Shown: one piece after another, positions 52,441 through 60,668 of the stretch
Position numbering within the stretch: position 1 is the first letter of the stretch
How the letters are laid out: each line of letters opens with the position of its first letter
NCBI RefSeq assembly: GCF_013393325.1
Contig: NZ_QJRC01000095.1
Coordinates: 434,001 to 498,000, forward strand
Direction: 5' to 3'
DNA length: 64,000 bases
Source: Pseudomonas hunanensis
Lineage (GTDB): Bacteria > Pseudomonadota > Gammaproteobacteria > Pseudomonadales > Pseudomonadaceae
Translations under genes and position numbers: made by a program
Notes under the pieces: model-generated
Databases searched by the model: none
What the model saw: the letters and a program-made list of their open reading frames with translations, nothing else
Told to the model about the DNA's origin: nothing

Positions 52441-53361
52441 ATGCATGACATACATGAAAGAAAACTCGACTTGAATCTTCTTCTTGCATTCGATGCGTTA
52501 TTACGTGAAGGCAGCGTCACCAAGGCCGCTGATCAGCTTGGCTTGACCCAGAGCGCCATGAGTCACGCGCTGCGTCGGTTGAGAGATTTTTATGCCGACC
52601 CCCTGTTTGTCAGAGTTGGCGATGTTATGCGCCCTACCCCGTACGCAGAAGGCTTGGCCCCGCTGGTGCTAGAGATCATCTCTACTGTGCGGGTAAAGCT
52701 CATGACTCAGGCTTCTTTCGATCCCGCTACATCCCGGCGGGTCTTCAGCTTCTGCATGAGCGATATGGGAGAGTTGGTTTTTTTGCCGCGCTTGATCGAG
52801 CGATTACGAAGCATCGCTCCGCACTGCCGCATCCGCACGATCCAGGCCCCCAGCGAGAAAATTGCGGCCTGCCTGGAGTCAGGAGACGCCGATTTGGCAC
52901 TCGGTTCGCCATATCTGGAAGCGCCCGAATTGTTCCGACAAGAACTGTTCCCCCACACCTTCGCCTGCATCGTGAGCCACAAGAGCACGATGACCCAAAC
53001 TGATTTTACGATCGAACGTTTTCTTAGCATGCAGCATGTATCTGTGACGCTCTCGGATCGAAGCGGCCTGTACGATCGGGCGATCGACGAAGGGGGAGTA
53101 AAACGCGACATCTACCTCACCACTCCGCACTTCCTGATGGTGCCGATGATCCTTGAAAACAACCCTACCTTGGTCGCGACCGTGCCCAGGGAATTGGCCC
53201 GGGTTTTTGAACGTTACAATGCCGTTAGAATGCTGGAGCCCCCGATGCCACTACCGAAATTTTCCCTGCGCCAGTATTGGCATCCCCGACACCATCACGA
53301 CCCCGCGAATATCTGGCTTCGCCAGATGACGAAAGAGCTTTTTGACAATTTCATGAGCTGA
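52441..53361 (+). CDS. LysR-type regulator (NahR/NodD-like)
   Basis: 306 aa. The start RKLDLNLLLAFDALLREGSV and KAADQLGLTQSAMSHALRRL helix-turn-helix are typical of the NodD/NahR branch. Divergent from the second Rieske system with a LysR box between, so it is likely its regulator. Convergent with the AraC gene, overlapping it by 11 bp at the 3' ends. Confidence 0.85.
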   Translation: MHDIHERKLDLNLLLAFDALLREGSVTKAADQLGLTQSAMSHALRRLRDFYADPLFVRVGDVMRPTPYAEGLAPLVLEIISTVRVKLMTQASFDPATSRRVFSFCMSDMGELVFLPRLIERLRSIAPHCRIRTIQAPSEKIAACLESGDADLALGSPYLEAPELFRQELFPHTFACIVSHKSTMTQTDFTIERFLSMQHVSVTLSDRSGLYDRAIDEGGVKRDIYLTTPHFLMVPMILENNPTLVATVPRELARVFERYNAVRMLEPPMPLPKFSLRQYWHPRHHHDPANIWLRQMTKELFDNFMS

Positions 53362-54268
53362 TGGAATTGAGGCGTCGGTAAGCACTTGGCGTGACACCTT
53401 GTCGGTCCGCAAATGCCGCGCTGAATTTCGCTGCGTTGGGGAAACCCACGTTACGGCCAATTTCAGAAATCGGCACATCCGATTTCGCGAGTTGGTCGCG
53501 CGCGACCTGTACACGGAGATCCAGCAGGTATTGATAGGGTGAACGGCCTGCAGACTCTTTGAAAGCGCGATAAAAATGACTCTCCGAACATCCGCAGAGT
53601 CTTGCGAGGTCTGATACCCGTAGGGGATCCGACAGATGCTCCGCCATTTCCTGCTGCACTCGCCTAAGCACCTCCGAGGAGAGGCCGCCTTGCACCGTCA
53701 GGCGGCTGACGCCTGAGGGCCGATCCAAGGTGGAGTATCGCAGGTGCAAATGCTCCACGATCTTCTCGTGCATACCACGCAGCAGTTCCGCTCGACGGTG
53801 CCCTTCCTCGAGGGGATAGGACAAGAGCATCAAGAAAAGTCCTTCGATCCAAGGATCCTTAGCCCCTAAAGCATTACGAAAATAGGCAGGCATGGGCTTG
53901 ATTGCCAGTGTTGACTCATCTTCGCCGGAACTGTCTGGCCAGAGATAAAGCTGCGCGAAATCAAGCGTGCCGTGCAATCGCCATTCGTAAGAGCCGGGCC
54001 CGGTGATGGCCAAGGAGCGCGCTTTGACGCCCGCACATGCTCTTCGTCCTTGGTGAATGCTGTCGACTCGGGTACTACCCGCAATGTGGTAGGTCAATCG
54101 GACCTCCTCAAGGGCAGCCTCGCTGAGCTCCAGATCATTCGCATGCCACATCGCCGCCGCTGGTCTGCCCTGTGCATCGTCCAGTCGCCACTTCAACTCC
54201 GCGTTAGGGTTTGATCGAAGGGCTTCAAACGCTGACGCTCCCTCGCTTCGTTCAAGTACTCCAGGCAT
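53351..54268 (-). CDS. AraC-family regulator
   Basis: 305 aa if the ATG before PGVLERSEG is used, since GGGAG sits five bases upstream; longer starts at 54280 or 54313 are open. The C-terminal AraC domain has LRVSDLARLCGCSESHFYRA and VPISEIGRNVGFPNAAKFSA. The N-terminal region resembles a cupin-like sensor. It is divergent from the SDR/cupin/channel genes, its probable targets. Confidence 0.8.
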   Translation of the reverse strand: MPGVLERSEGASAFEALRSNPNAELKWRLDDAQGRPAAAMWHANDLELSEAALEEVRLTYHIAGSTRVDSIHQGRRACAGVKARSLAITGPGSYEWRLHGTLDFAQLYLWPDSSGEDESTLAIKPMPAYFRNALGAKDPWIEGLFLMLLSYPLEEGHRRAELLRGMHEKIVEHLHLRYSTLDRPSGVSRLTVQGGLSSEVLRRVQQEMAEHLSDPLRVSDLARLCGCSESHFYRAFKESAGRSPYQYLLDLRVQVARDQLAKSDVPISEIGRNVGFPNAAKFSAAFADRQGVTPSAYRRLNSISS

Positions 54269-54402
54269 TTGCACTCCCATTTTACTGATGACAATTCCTG
54301 CCACGCTTACCAAATCCTACCGGGCAATTTTCATGCACATGTTAACAACCGCTCGATCATGCTTATAGTCTGCTCAAACCAACAACAAAAGCGAGCAACA
54401 CG

Positions 54403-55194
54403 ATGAATGGTAACTTTCAAGGCAAAGCGGGCATTATCACCGGCGCGGCAGGTGGTATCGGCAGTGCAACCGCTAGACGCCTTTCTGCCGAAGGAGCCCA
54501 GCTCCTGCTTGTCGACCGCAATGAAGTCGCGCTCAAAACGTTGGTAGACGAGATCCGCGCACTGGGTGGCGAATGCGACTTTGCGGTAGCCGATGTTTCT
54601 GAAGACGCATCGGTCCAGGCCTACGTTGCCCAGGCAAGCAACACCTTTGACCGCATCGACTTTTTCTTCAATAACGCCGGCATCGAAGGGCCTATGTGCT
54701 CAGTTCTGACGTTTCAGGAGGCTGATTTTGACAAGGTCATAGCAGTCAACTTGAAAGGTGTCTTCCTTGGAATGCGCTATGTCTTGCCGATCATGGTGAA
54801 ACAAGGTTTCGGCTCCATCGTGAACACCGGCTCCATCGCGAGCGCACGTGGACTAGCTGGTTCGATCGCATACACCGCAGCTAAACACGCCGTGCTGGGG
54901 ATGGTGCGCACAGGTGCCGCCGACCTCGCTGGCACAAATGTTCGTTTGAACTGCGTAATGCCTGGGATGGTTGATACCCCCATGCTGCGAAAAATCATTC
55001 ATGAGACCTTTGACGGCGACCTGAATAAAGGCCTGAAAGGCATGGGCAGCGTTTCGCCAATGCATCGCGTTGCACAGCCTGAGGAAATCGCGGCTGGCGT
55101 AGTTTTCCTACTCTCGGACGATGCAAGTTTCATTAATGGCGTTGCACTGCCGATTGATGGCGGCACGCTGGCCACAATTCCCTACAACGGGTAG
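54403..55194 (+). CDS. Short-chain dehydrogenase/reductase
   Basis: 263 aa classical SDR. NAD site GAAGGIG near residue 15-21, NNAG at about residue 90, Ser-Tyr-Lys active site (TGSIASARGLAGSIAYTAAKH), and PGMVDTP. ADxxE-like acidic residue after the second strand (DRN) suggests NAD+. The A-rich AACAACAAAA leader precedes it. Followed 43 bp later by the dioxygenase-like cupin, so it may oxidise a side-chain alcohol on the way to that enzyme (inference). Confidence 0.85.
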   Translation: MNGNFQGKAGIITGAAGGIGSATARRLSAEGAQLLLVDRNEVALKTLVDEIRALGGECDFAVADVSEDASVQAYVAQASNTFDRIDFFFNNAGIEGPMCSVLTFQEADFDKVIAVNLKGVFLGMRYVLPIMVKQGFGSIVNTGSIASARGLAGSIAYTAAKHAVLGMVRTGAADLAGTNVRLNCVMPGMVDTPMLRKIIHETFDGDLNKGLKGMGSVSPMHRVAQPEEIAAGVVFLLSDDASFINGVALPIDGGTLATIPYNG

Positions 55195-55237
55195 CCACTG
55201 TAAGTTCAAGCCAAAATATAATAACGAGGAGATACCC

Positions 55238-55750
55238 ATGACCGCTTCTATGAATGCTCCACTGCCTATGTCGTTGCACGTAGACACCGACGCGTTTCCC
55301 TTCGCCCGCGACTACTACGCGGAAGGTCTAAACCTGAAGTTACTTCAGGCAGATGTCGAGGGTGGCGTATTCGCCGTACGGATCAGCTTTGCTCCTGGCG
55401 TGCAATTGCCCCCTCATAAACATACCGGCGCGGTGCATGCCTACACCTTGAAGGGTGAATGGACCTATTTGGAGCACGTTGGGTCGCCATCGAGCACCGC
55501 AGGCTCGTACCTTTATGAGCCACCAGGTTCGGTCCATACGCTAAAGGTCGCCGACCACAACACCGAAGAAACTGATGTCGTATTCATCATATATGGCGCT
55601 ATGCTACTGCTCGACGATCACGGCAATATCACTGGTGTGCTGGATGCTCAAAGTCAGCATGACGATTGGACCAAAGCCCTCCGAAGCCAAAATGATCACA
55701 TCCCAGCGTTCATTACTGGCGGACAAATTGGTTACTTTCAAGAGCACTAA
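55238..55750 (+). CDS. 2,4'-Dihydroxyacetophenone dioxygenase-like cupin
   Basis: 170 aa. The block VQLPPHKHTGAVHAYTLKGE followed by SYLYEPPGSVHTL resembles DAD, the cupin that cleaves 2,4'-dihydroxyacetophenone to 4-hydroxybenzoate and formate. Likely metal ligands are His60, His62 and His100, with Glu94 nearby. ATG with GAGGAGA upstream. The residue usually glutamate in cupin motif 1 is His67 or absent, as in this family. The enzyme's real substrate may be a related phenacyl alcohol. Confidence 0.75.
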   Translation: MTASMNAPLPMSLHVDTDAFPFARDYYAEGLNLKLLQADVEGGVFAVRISFAPGVQLPPHKHTGAVHAYTLKGEWTYLEHVGSPSSTAGSYLYEPPGSVHTLKVADHNTEETDVVFIIYGAMLLLDDHGNITGVLDAQSQHDDWTKALRSQNDHIPAFITGGQIGYFQEH

Positions 55751-55762
55751 ATAAATGACAAG

Positions 55763-55788
55763 CGCCAGCCTCACAACAGAGGCTGGCG
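55763..55788 (+). terminator. Stem-loop after the cupin gene
   Basis: CGCCAGCCTC, a 6-base loop, GAGGCTGGCG: a 10-bp perfect stem 12 bp after the stop, followed by TCTAAAT. Confidence 0.7.
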
Positions 55789-55860
55789 TCTAAATGCCCG
55801 CTCATCCGTTTATCAAAGCATGATCAGCTCCGCACTTGGAGACTGAGAATAGCACTCATC

Positions 55861-55875
55861 AATAATAAAAATAAC
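55861..55875 (+). promoter_or_regulatory. A-rich leader tract resembling a Crc/Hfq site
   Basis: AATAATAAAAATAAC, about 14 bp before the outer-membrane channel start. Confidence 0.55.
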
Positions 55876-55888
55876 AGCCGAGACGACA

Positions 55889-56740
55889 ATGTTACACACT
55901 AAGCGCCTTGCTGCGAGTTTCAGCCTACTCGCCCTTTCAAATGTGCTTTGGGCAGATGTAAAACCGGATCCCGGCGATTACACCGCATTACCTAATGGCA
56001 CTGACCTTCTGATTTTCTACCAGCAAAACCTCCGAGCTGAAGACTATTACACCAACGGCAAGAAGAGCCCGCAAAAACTTGATCTGAAGTTAGATCTAGG
56101 GGTTTTCAAGTACGTTCATTTCGCTCAGTTTTTCAACACCGGCTACACATGGGCCCCGCAATTCTTTATCCCTTATGGCAGGCAGCGGATTGGCGACAAC
56201 AATCAAATGTCGGGGGTTGGCGATGCATCAGTTGGCGCAACGGTCTGGACGATCGCTGATCGTCAGCGCGATAGGTACCTGGGCTGGTCGGCATTTTTCA
56301 CTGCCCCTACCGGTAGCCACCGCAATGAAGGTTTTTCTCTCAGCGATGATCGATATGCCGCAGACTTCCAGATAGCCTACCTACGCAGACTATCTTCGAA
56401 AATCAGTTGGGATGTCATTGCAGAAACCGAATTTTATTCTAAAAGCGTTCATACACGCAGTTCCAAGGATCCATTATTCCAGCTTCACAACCACCTGCGG
56501 TACCATTTAACGCCAGACACTTGGGCTGCAGTCACCTATCGGCATAGTTGGGGCAGTAAAACTTCACTTTCGGGAACCACCTTAACCACCAACCGAAATA
56601 ACGGAGCATTGGTTTTTTCATTGGCCACGTCCCTTACCCCCCAAGTCCAAGTACTTGGTCAGCTTATGCACGACACGGTAGTCAGTGAAGGGGCTAAAAT
56701 GGAAAATTCTCTTCAGCTTAGATTCGTATACGCTTATTAA
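55889..56740 (+). CDS. MetA-pathway-type outer membrane channel (Phenol_MetA_deg family)
   Basis: 283 aa with a signal peptide ending near VLWA-DV. Motifs DVKPDPGDYTALPNGTDLLIFY, GVGDASVGATVW and the terminal strand SLQLRFVYAY fit the SphX/Phenol_MetA_deg beta-barrel family found in aromatic degradation operons. Probable role: uptake of a hydrophobic aromatic across the outer membrane. It lies between the cupin gene and hpaR. Confidence 0.75.
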   Translation: MLHTKRLAASFSLLALSNVLWADVKPDPGDYTALPNGTDLLIFYQQNLRAEDYYTNGKKSPQKLDLKLDLGVFKYVHFAQFFNTGYTWAPQFFIPYGRQRIGDNNQMSGVGDASVGATVWTIADRQRDRYLGWSAFFTAPTGSHRNEGFSLSDDRYAADFQIAYLRRLSSKISWDVIAETEFYSKSVHTRSSKDPLFQLHNHLRYHLTPDTWAAVTYRHSWGSKTSLSGTTLTTNRNNGALVFSLATSLTPQVQVLGQLMHDTVVSEGAKMENSLQLRFVYAY

Positions 56741-56938
56741 GCGCCGTAGCATCAAGAATTTCAGCACCACTTGCCGCAAGAGTGTCACATGAATGATGGC
56801 GCATAGGTTTGGTGCCGTTCATGGGCAGGAAATTATCTGCCTGCGATTACGAGCTCCTAGCCGCCAATGCAACCTTTAACCAGCACGCGCCGCGTGACGG
56901 CTTGATCCACGCGGCAGCGTCGCACATCGCGTGCGGGT
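56741..56938. other. Intergenic region at the accessory/hpa junction
   Basis: 198 bp between convergent genes. GC content rises toward hpaR. No attachment site or terminator was recognised. Confidence 0.3.
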
Positions 56939-57361
56939 TTAAGGCTCGATACGTTTGAGCTCATTCAACAGATCCATTAACTGCTGCAGCTTAGCCTCTC
57001 CAAACTGAGATTGGATTTTCTGATAGTTACGCTCCATTCCCTCGCGCATAGAGGTATAGCATCTTTCACCCACCTCAGTAAGGGAGACAAAGACTCTCCG
57101 TTGATCCTGTGAACTTTTATTCCGAAGCACCAACCCGTCTCGTTCTAGCCTACTCAGAACGCCTGTCATACTGGGTTTTAGTATACAGGCCAACTGGGCT
57201 AACTGATGACTCTCAAGCTCGCCTTGCTGGCTGAGTATGCGGATAACACGCCACTGCTGCTCGGTCAGATCATGTTCGTTAAGCAATGGCCTGAAAAATG
57301 CCATCGCAGCCTCCCTGGCCTGGAGAAGGCTCAATGTGAGTGAAGGTGGCGTACTGGACAT
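56939..57361 (-). CDS. hpaR: HpaR, MarR-family repressor of homoprotocatechuate degradation
   Basis: 140 aa. The MarR winged helix is clear (LTEQQWRVIRILSQQGELES, LKPSMTGVLSRLERDGLVLR, QDQRRVFVSLTEVG). Length and the C-terminal LLNELKRIEP match HpaR/HpcR, which represses the hpa meta operon and is released by the substrate. Divergent from hpaG1; a double palindromic operator lies between. A second HpaR-like gene enters at the right edge of the window. Confidence 0.85.
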   Translation of the reverse strand: MSSTPPSLTLSLLQAREAAMAFFRPLLNEHDLTEQQWRVIRILSQQGELESHQLAQLACILKPSMTGVLSRLERDGLVLRNKSSQDQRRVFVSLTEVGERCYTSMREGMERNYQKIQSQFGEAKLQQLMDLLNELKRIEP

Positions 57362-57600
57362 GGTGGGACCTTAGTAATGGAAGTTCGCAAGAATAGAGTC
57401 ATTATCAACGATCAACAACAATACTGTGAATGCCCCCGGTCACCGCCAACAACAAGCAGCACACATTTTCCATCCGAGCCTGAAGACAGTTTTGAATGAG
57501 CAGGACGGACGCGGCACATCGGTTCCAGGGTTTTTCAGCCTGAGGTGAGGGTCAACGACGGCTGCCTCGCGTCAGATCGGCAGCAGAGCCCTTGACCTTC
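57362..57600. other. hpaR-hpaG1 intergenic region
   Basis: Leader and promoter region for hpaR on the minus strand and hpaG1 on the plus strand. Apart from the operator pair at 57601 nothing was recognised. Confidence 0.4.
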
Positions 57601-57634
57601 GTTAACATATTAACTATAACGTTAACACATTAAC
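57601..57634. promoter_or_regulatory. Tandem HpaR operators
   Basis: GTTAACATATTAAC (57601-57614) and GTTAACACATTAAC (57621-57634), two near-palindromes with centres 20 bp apart, two helical turns, so on the same face of DNA. TTAAC half-sites suit MarR proteins; position between hpaR and hpaG1 supports HpaR binding. Confidence 0.7.
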
Positions 57635-57642
57635 GAATATTG

Positions 57643-57660
57643 GGGGCAGCGCGCTGCCCC
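57643..57660 (+). promoter_or_regulatory. Perfect 18-bp palindrome in the hpaG1 leader
   Basis: GGGGCAGCGCGCTGCCCC, 19 bp before the hpaG1 start and just before its ribosome-binding site (AGGAGAGAAG). If transcribed it would form a stable hairpin near the start. Confidence 0.5.
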
Positions 57661-57678
57661 ACCTGCCAGGAGAGAAGC

Positions 57679-58338
57679 ATGAGCCATGCGTTGCATGACG
57701 TTGCAAACGGCACCTTGTTTGGCGTAGCGCTGAACTACAACGGTCTGCTGCAGCAGCGTCTTACCGAGTTCGAACAGCCGCCCTACAAACAGGCGCCAGT
57801 TAAGCCGGTACTGTTCATCAAGACCCCGAACACTCGTAACTCCCACGGCGCAGAAGTCATCCATCCCGCTGGCGGCGAACGCCTCCAGCCGGGCCCTGCC
57901 CTAGGCGTTGTGATAGGCAAGGACGCCAGCCGAGTGAGCGTGGCCGATGCGCTGACGCACGTGGCCGGGTACACCATCGTCAATGAATACAGCCTGCCGG
58001 AAGACAGTTACTACCGCCCTGCGGTCAAGGCCAAATGCCGCGACGGCTTCTGCGCCATAGGTCCGGACCTTGTCCCGGTATCAGCCATCACCGACCCACA
58101 TCAGCTGACCCTGAAGCTGTATGTGAACGGTGTAGTCGCTCAGGAGAACAGCACCGCCAACATGGTACGCAGCGTCCCGCAACTGATTGCCGAACTGAGT
58201 GAGTTCATGACCCTGCACGCCGGCGACATCGTGATCACCGGCACCCCCGAGGGCCGCGTCGATGTCCAGCCAGGTGACCGCGTCGATATCGAGATCGACG
58301 GCCTGGGCAAGCTGACCAACTACATCGTCGCCGAGTGA
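57679..58338 (+). CDS. hpaG1: HpaG1: 2-hydroxyhepta-2,4-diene-1,7-dioate isomerase/decarboxylase subunit
   Basis: 219 aa from ATG 57679, FAH superfamily. FGVALNY, PVLFIKTPNTRNSHG and GDIVITGTPEGR motifs match the first half of E. coli HpaG, a fused protein; here the halves are separate genes. Together with HpaG2 it decarboxylates and isomerises 5-oxopent-3-ene-1,2,5-tricarboxylate. Followed 10 bp later by hpaG2. Confidence 0.85.
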   Translation: MSHALHDVANGTLFGVALNYNGLLQQRLTEFEQPPYKQAPVKPVLFIKTPNTRNSHGAEVIHPAGGERLQPGPALGVVIGKDASRVSVADALTHVAGYTIVNEYSLPEDSYYRPAVKAKCRDGFCAIGPDLVPVSAITDPHQLTLKLYVNGVVAQENSTANMVRSVPQLIAELSEFMTLHAGDIVITGTPEGRVDVQPGDRVDIEIDGLGKLTNYIVAE

Positions 58339-58348
58339 GGAATTACCT

Positions 58349-59113
58349 GTGAAACACGCCCGTATCCAGTTCGACGGCCAGGTTCATGACGTTACTGTCG
58401 AAGACGATCACCTGCGCCTGGCCGATGGCCGCCTAGTGCATCAGGACCAGGTCACCTGGCTGCCACCGGCCACCGGCAGCATGTTCGCCCTGGGCCTGAA
58501 CTACGCCGACCACGCCAAGGAGCTGGCCTTCGCGCCACCCACCGAACCCTTGGCCTTCATCAAGTCGCCGGGCACCTACACCGGCCACAACCAGGTCACC
58601 TGGCGCCCAGACAACGTCGAGTACATGCATTACGAGTGCGAGCTGGTCGCGGTCATCGGCAAGCCGGCAAAAAACGTCAAGCGTGAAAACGCCCTGGACT
58701 ATGTAGCCGGCTACACCGTGTGCAACGACTACGCCATCCGCGACTACCTGGAAAACTACTACCGCCCCAACCTGCGGGTAAAAAACCGCGACGCCACCAC
58801 CCCGGTCGGCCCGTGGATCGTCGATGCGGCCGATGTGCCAGACGTCAGCAACCTGAAGCTGCGCACCTGGATCAACGGTGAGCTGAAGCAGGAAGGCACC
58901 ACCGCAGACATGATCTTCGACATTCCGCACCTCATCGAATACTTCTCCAGCTTCATGACCCTGCAACCGGGCGACATGATCGCCACCGGCACGCCAGAAG
59001 GCCTGGCCGATGTGGTGCCGGGCGATGAAGTGGTGGTGGAAGTGGAAGGCGTCGGTCGCCTGGTCAACCGTATCGTCAGCGAAGCTGACTTCTTCAAGAA
59101 CAACAAGGCATGA
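58349..59113 (+). CDS. hpaG2: HpaG2: 5-oxopent-3-ene-1,2,5-tricarboxylate decarboxylase subunit
   Basis: 254 aa FAH-superfamily protein. MFALGLNYADHAKEL, HYECELVAVIGKPAKNV (metal-site Glu residues) and TGTPEGLADVVPGD. The second half of the E. coli HpaG fusion. Its stop overlaps the hpaE start by 4 bp (ATGA). Confidence 0.85.
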   Translation: MKHARIQFDGQVHDVTVEDDHLRLADGRLVHQDQVTWLPPATGSMFALGLNYADHAKELAFAPPTEPLAFIKSPGTYTGHNQVTWRPDNVEYMHYECELVAVIGKPAKNVKRENALDYVAGYTVCNDYAIRDYLENYYRPNLRVKNRDATTPVGPWIVDAADVPDVSNLKLRTWINGELKQEGTTADMIFDIPHLIEYFSSFMTLQPGDMIATGTPEGLADVVPGDEVVVEVEGVGRLVNRIVSEADFFKNNKA

Positions 59114-60579
59114 GCAGCATGATCAAGCACTGGATCAACGGCCGTGAGGTCGAGAGCAAAGACACCTTCGTCAACTACAACCCGGCCACCGGCGATGCCA
59201 TTTGCGAAGTTGCCAGCGGCGGCGCCGAAGAAGTGGCCCAAGCCGTAGCTGCGGCCAAGGAAGCCTTCCCCAAGTGGGCCAATACCCCGGCCAAGGAACG
59301 TGCCCGGCTGATGCGCAAGCTGGGTGAGCTGATCGAGCAGAACGTGCCAAAACTGGCCGAGCTGGAAACCCTCGACACCGGCCTGCCGATCCACCAGACC
59401 AAGAACGTGCTGATTCCGCGTGCCTCGCACAACTTCGACTTTTTTGCCGAAGTGTGTACGCGCATGGACGGCCACACCTACCCGGTCGACGACCAGATGC
59501 TCAACTACACCCTGTACCAGCCAGTGGGTGTGTGCGGCCTGGTGAGCCCGTGGAACGTACCGTTCATGACGGCTACCTGGAAGACTGCGCCGTGCCTGGC
59601 CCTGGGCAACACCGCCGTATTGAAGATGAGCGAGTTGTCGCCACTGACCGCCAACGAACTGGGCCGCCTGGCTGTTGAAGCCGGCATCCCCAACGGTGTG
59701 CTGAACGTGATCCAGGGCTACGGCGCTACTGCCGGCGATGCACTGGTGCGCCACCCGGATGTGCGCGCCATTTCCTTCACCGGCGGCACCGCCACCGGCA
59801 AGAAGATCATGCAGACTGCGGGCCTTAAAAAGTACTCGATGGAACTGGGCGGCAAGTCGCCGGTGCTGATCTTCGAAGACGCCGACCTGGAACGCGCGCT
59901 GGACGCCGCGCTGTTCACCATCTTCTCGCTGAACGGCGAACGCTGCACCGCTGGCAGCCGCATTTTCATCCAGGAAAGCGTGTATCCACAGTTCGTTGCC
60001 GAGTTCGCTGCCCGCGCCAAGCGCCTGATCGTCGGTGATCCGACCGACCCGAAAACCCAGGTCGGCTCGATGATCACCCAGCAGCATTACGACAAGGTCA
60101 CCGGCTATATCCGCATCGGCATCGAAGAAGGCGCACGCTTGGTCGCAGGCGGCCTGGAGCGCCCGGCCAACCTGCCGGCGCACTTGGCCAAAGGGCAGTT
60201 CATCCAGCCCACCGTGTTCGCCGACGTGAACAACAAGATGCGCATTGCCCAAGAAGAAATCTTCGGCCCGGTGGTGTGCCTGATCCCGTTCAAGGACGAA
60301 GCCGAGGCGCTGCAACTGGCCAACGACACCGAGTACGGCCTGGCCTCCTACATCTGGACCCAGGACATCGGCAAGGCCCACCGCCTGGCGCGTGGCATCG
60401 AGGCCGGCATGGTTTTCATCAACAGCCAGAACGTACGCGACCTGCGCCAGCCGTTCGGTGGTGTGAAAGGTTCCGGTACCGGGCGTGAGGGTGGCCAGTA
60501 CAGCTTCGAAGTCTTTGCCGAAATCAAAAACGTCTGTATTTCTATGGGCAGCCACCACATCCCTCGTTGGGGGGTGTAA
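59110..60579 (+). CDS. hpaE: 5-Carboxymethyl-2-hydroxymuconic semialdehyde dehydrogenase
   Basis: 489 aa aldehyde dehydrogenase. MELGGKSPVLIFEDADLERA (general base region), NGERCTAGSRIFIQ (catalytic Cys) and FGGVKGSGTGREGG. Highly like HpaE. It oxidises the ring-fission semialdehyde to the tricarboxylate. ATG overlaps the hpaG2 stop. Confidence 0.92.
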   Translation: MSSMIKHWINGREVESKDTFVNYNPATGDAICEVASGGAEEVAQAVAAAKEAFPKWANTPAKERARLMRKLGELIEQNVPKLAELETLDTGLPIHQTKNVLIPRASHNFDFFAEVCTRMDGHTYPVDDQMLNYTLYQPVGVCGLVSPWNVPFMTATWKTAPCLALGNTAVLKMSELSPLTANELGRLAVEAGIPNGVLNVIQGYGATAGDALVRHPDVRAISFTGGTATGKKIMQTAGLKKYSMELGGKSPVLIFEDADLERALDAALFTIFSLNGERCTAGSRIFIQESVYPQFVAEFAARAKRLIVGDPTDPKTQVGSMITQQHYDKVTGYIRIGIEEGARLVAGGLERPANLPAHLAKGQFIQPTVFADVNNKMRIAQEEIFGPVVCLIPFKDEAEALQLANDTEYGLASYIWTQDIGKAHRLARGIEAGMVFINSQNVRDLRQPFGGVKGSGTGREGGQYSFEVFAEIKNVCISMGSHHIPRWGV

Positions 60580-60586
60580 CACTTTC

Positions 60587-60644
60587 GTCATCGGGTCGGT
60601 ACGTAGACGGTTCTGACGGATAGCCTGGGTACCGACTCGATGAC
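60587..60644 (+). terminator. 16-bp inverted repeat between hpaE and hpaD
   Basis: GTCATCGGGTCGGTAC pairs with GTACCGACTCGATGAC with one mismatch around a 26-base loop, 8 bp after the hpaE stop and 25 bp before hpaD. Likely an internal RNA structure affecting processing or relative expression, not a simple terminator (no U-tract). Confidence 0.55.
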
Positions 60645-60668
60645 TTCACAACAATTAGGAGTTACATC

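Noticed and set aside
52390..52450. sigma-54 promoters in the divergent regulator regions
   Set aside because: No TGGCAC-N5-TTGC-like element could be found in the intergenic regions examined.
17834..56900. Prophage
   Set aside because: Apart from one integrase there are no phage structural, lysis or replication genes; the content is catabolic.
58759..60591. 610-codon open frame antisense to hpaE
   Set aside because: It mirrors the third-position GC bias of hpaE; the sense frame is an unmistakable aldehyde dehydrogenase.
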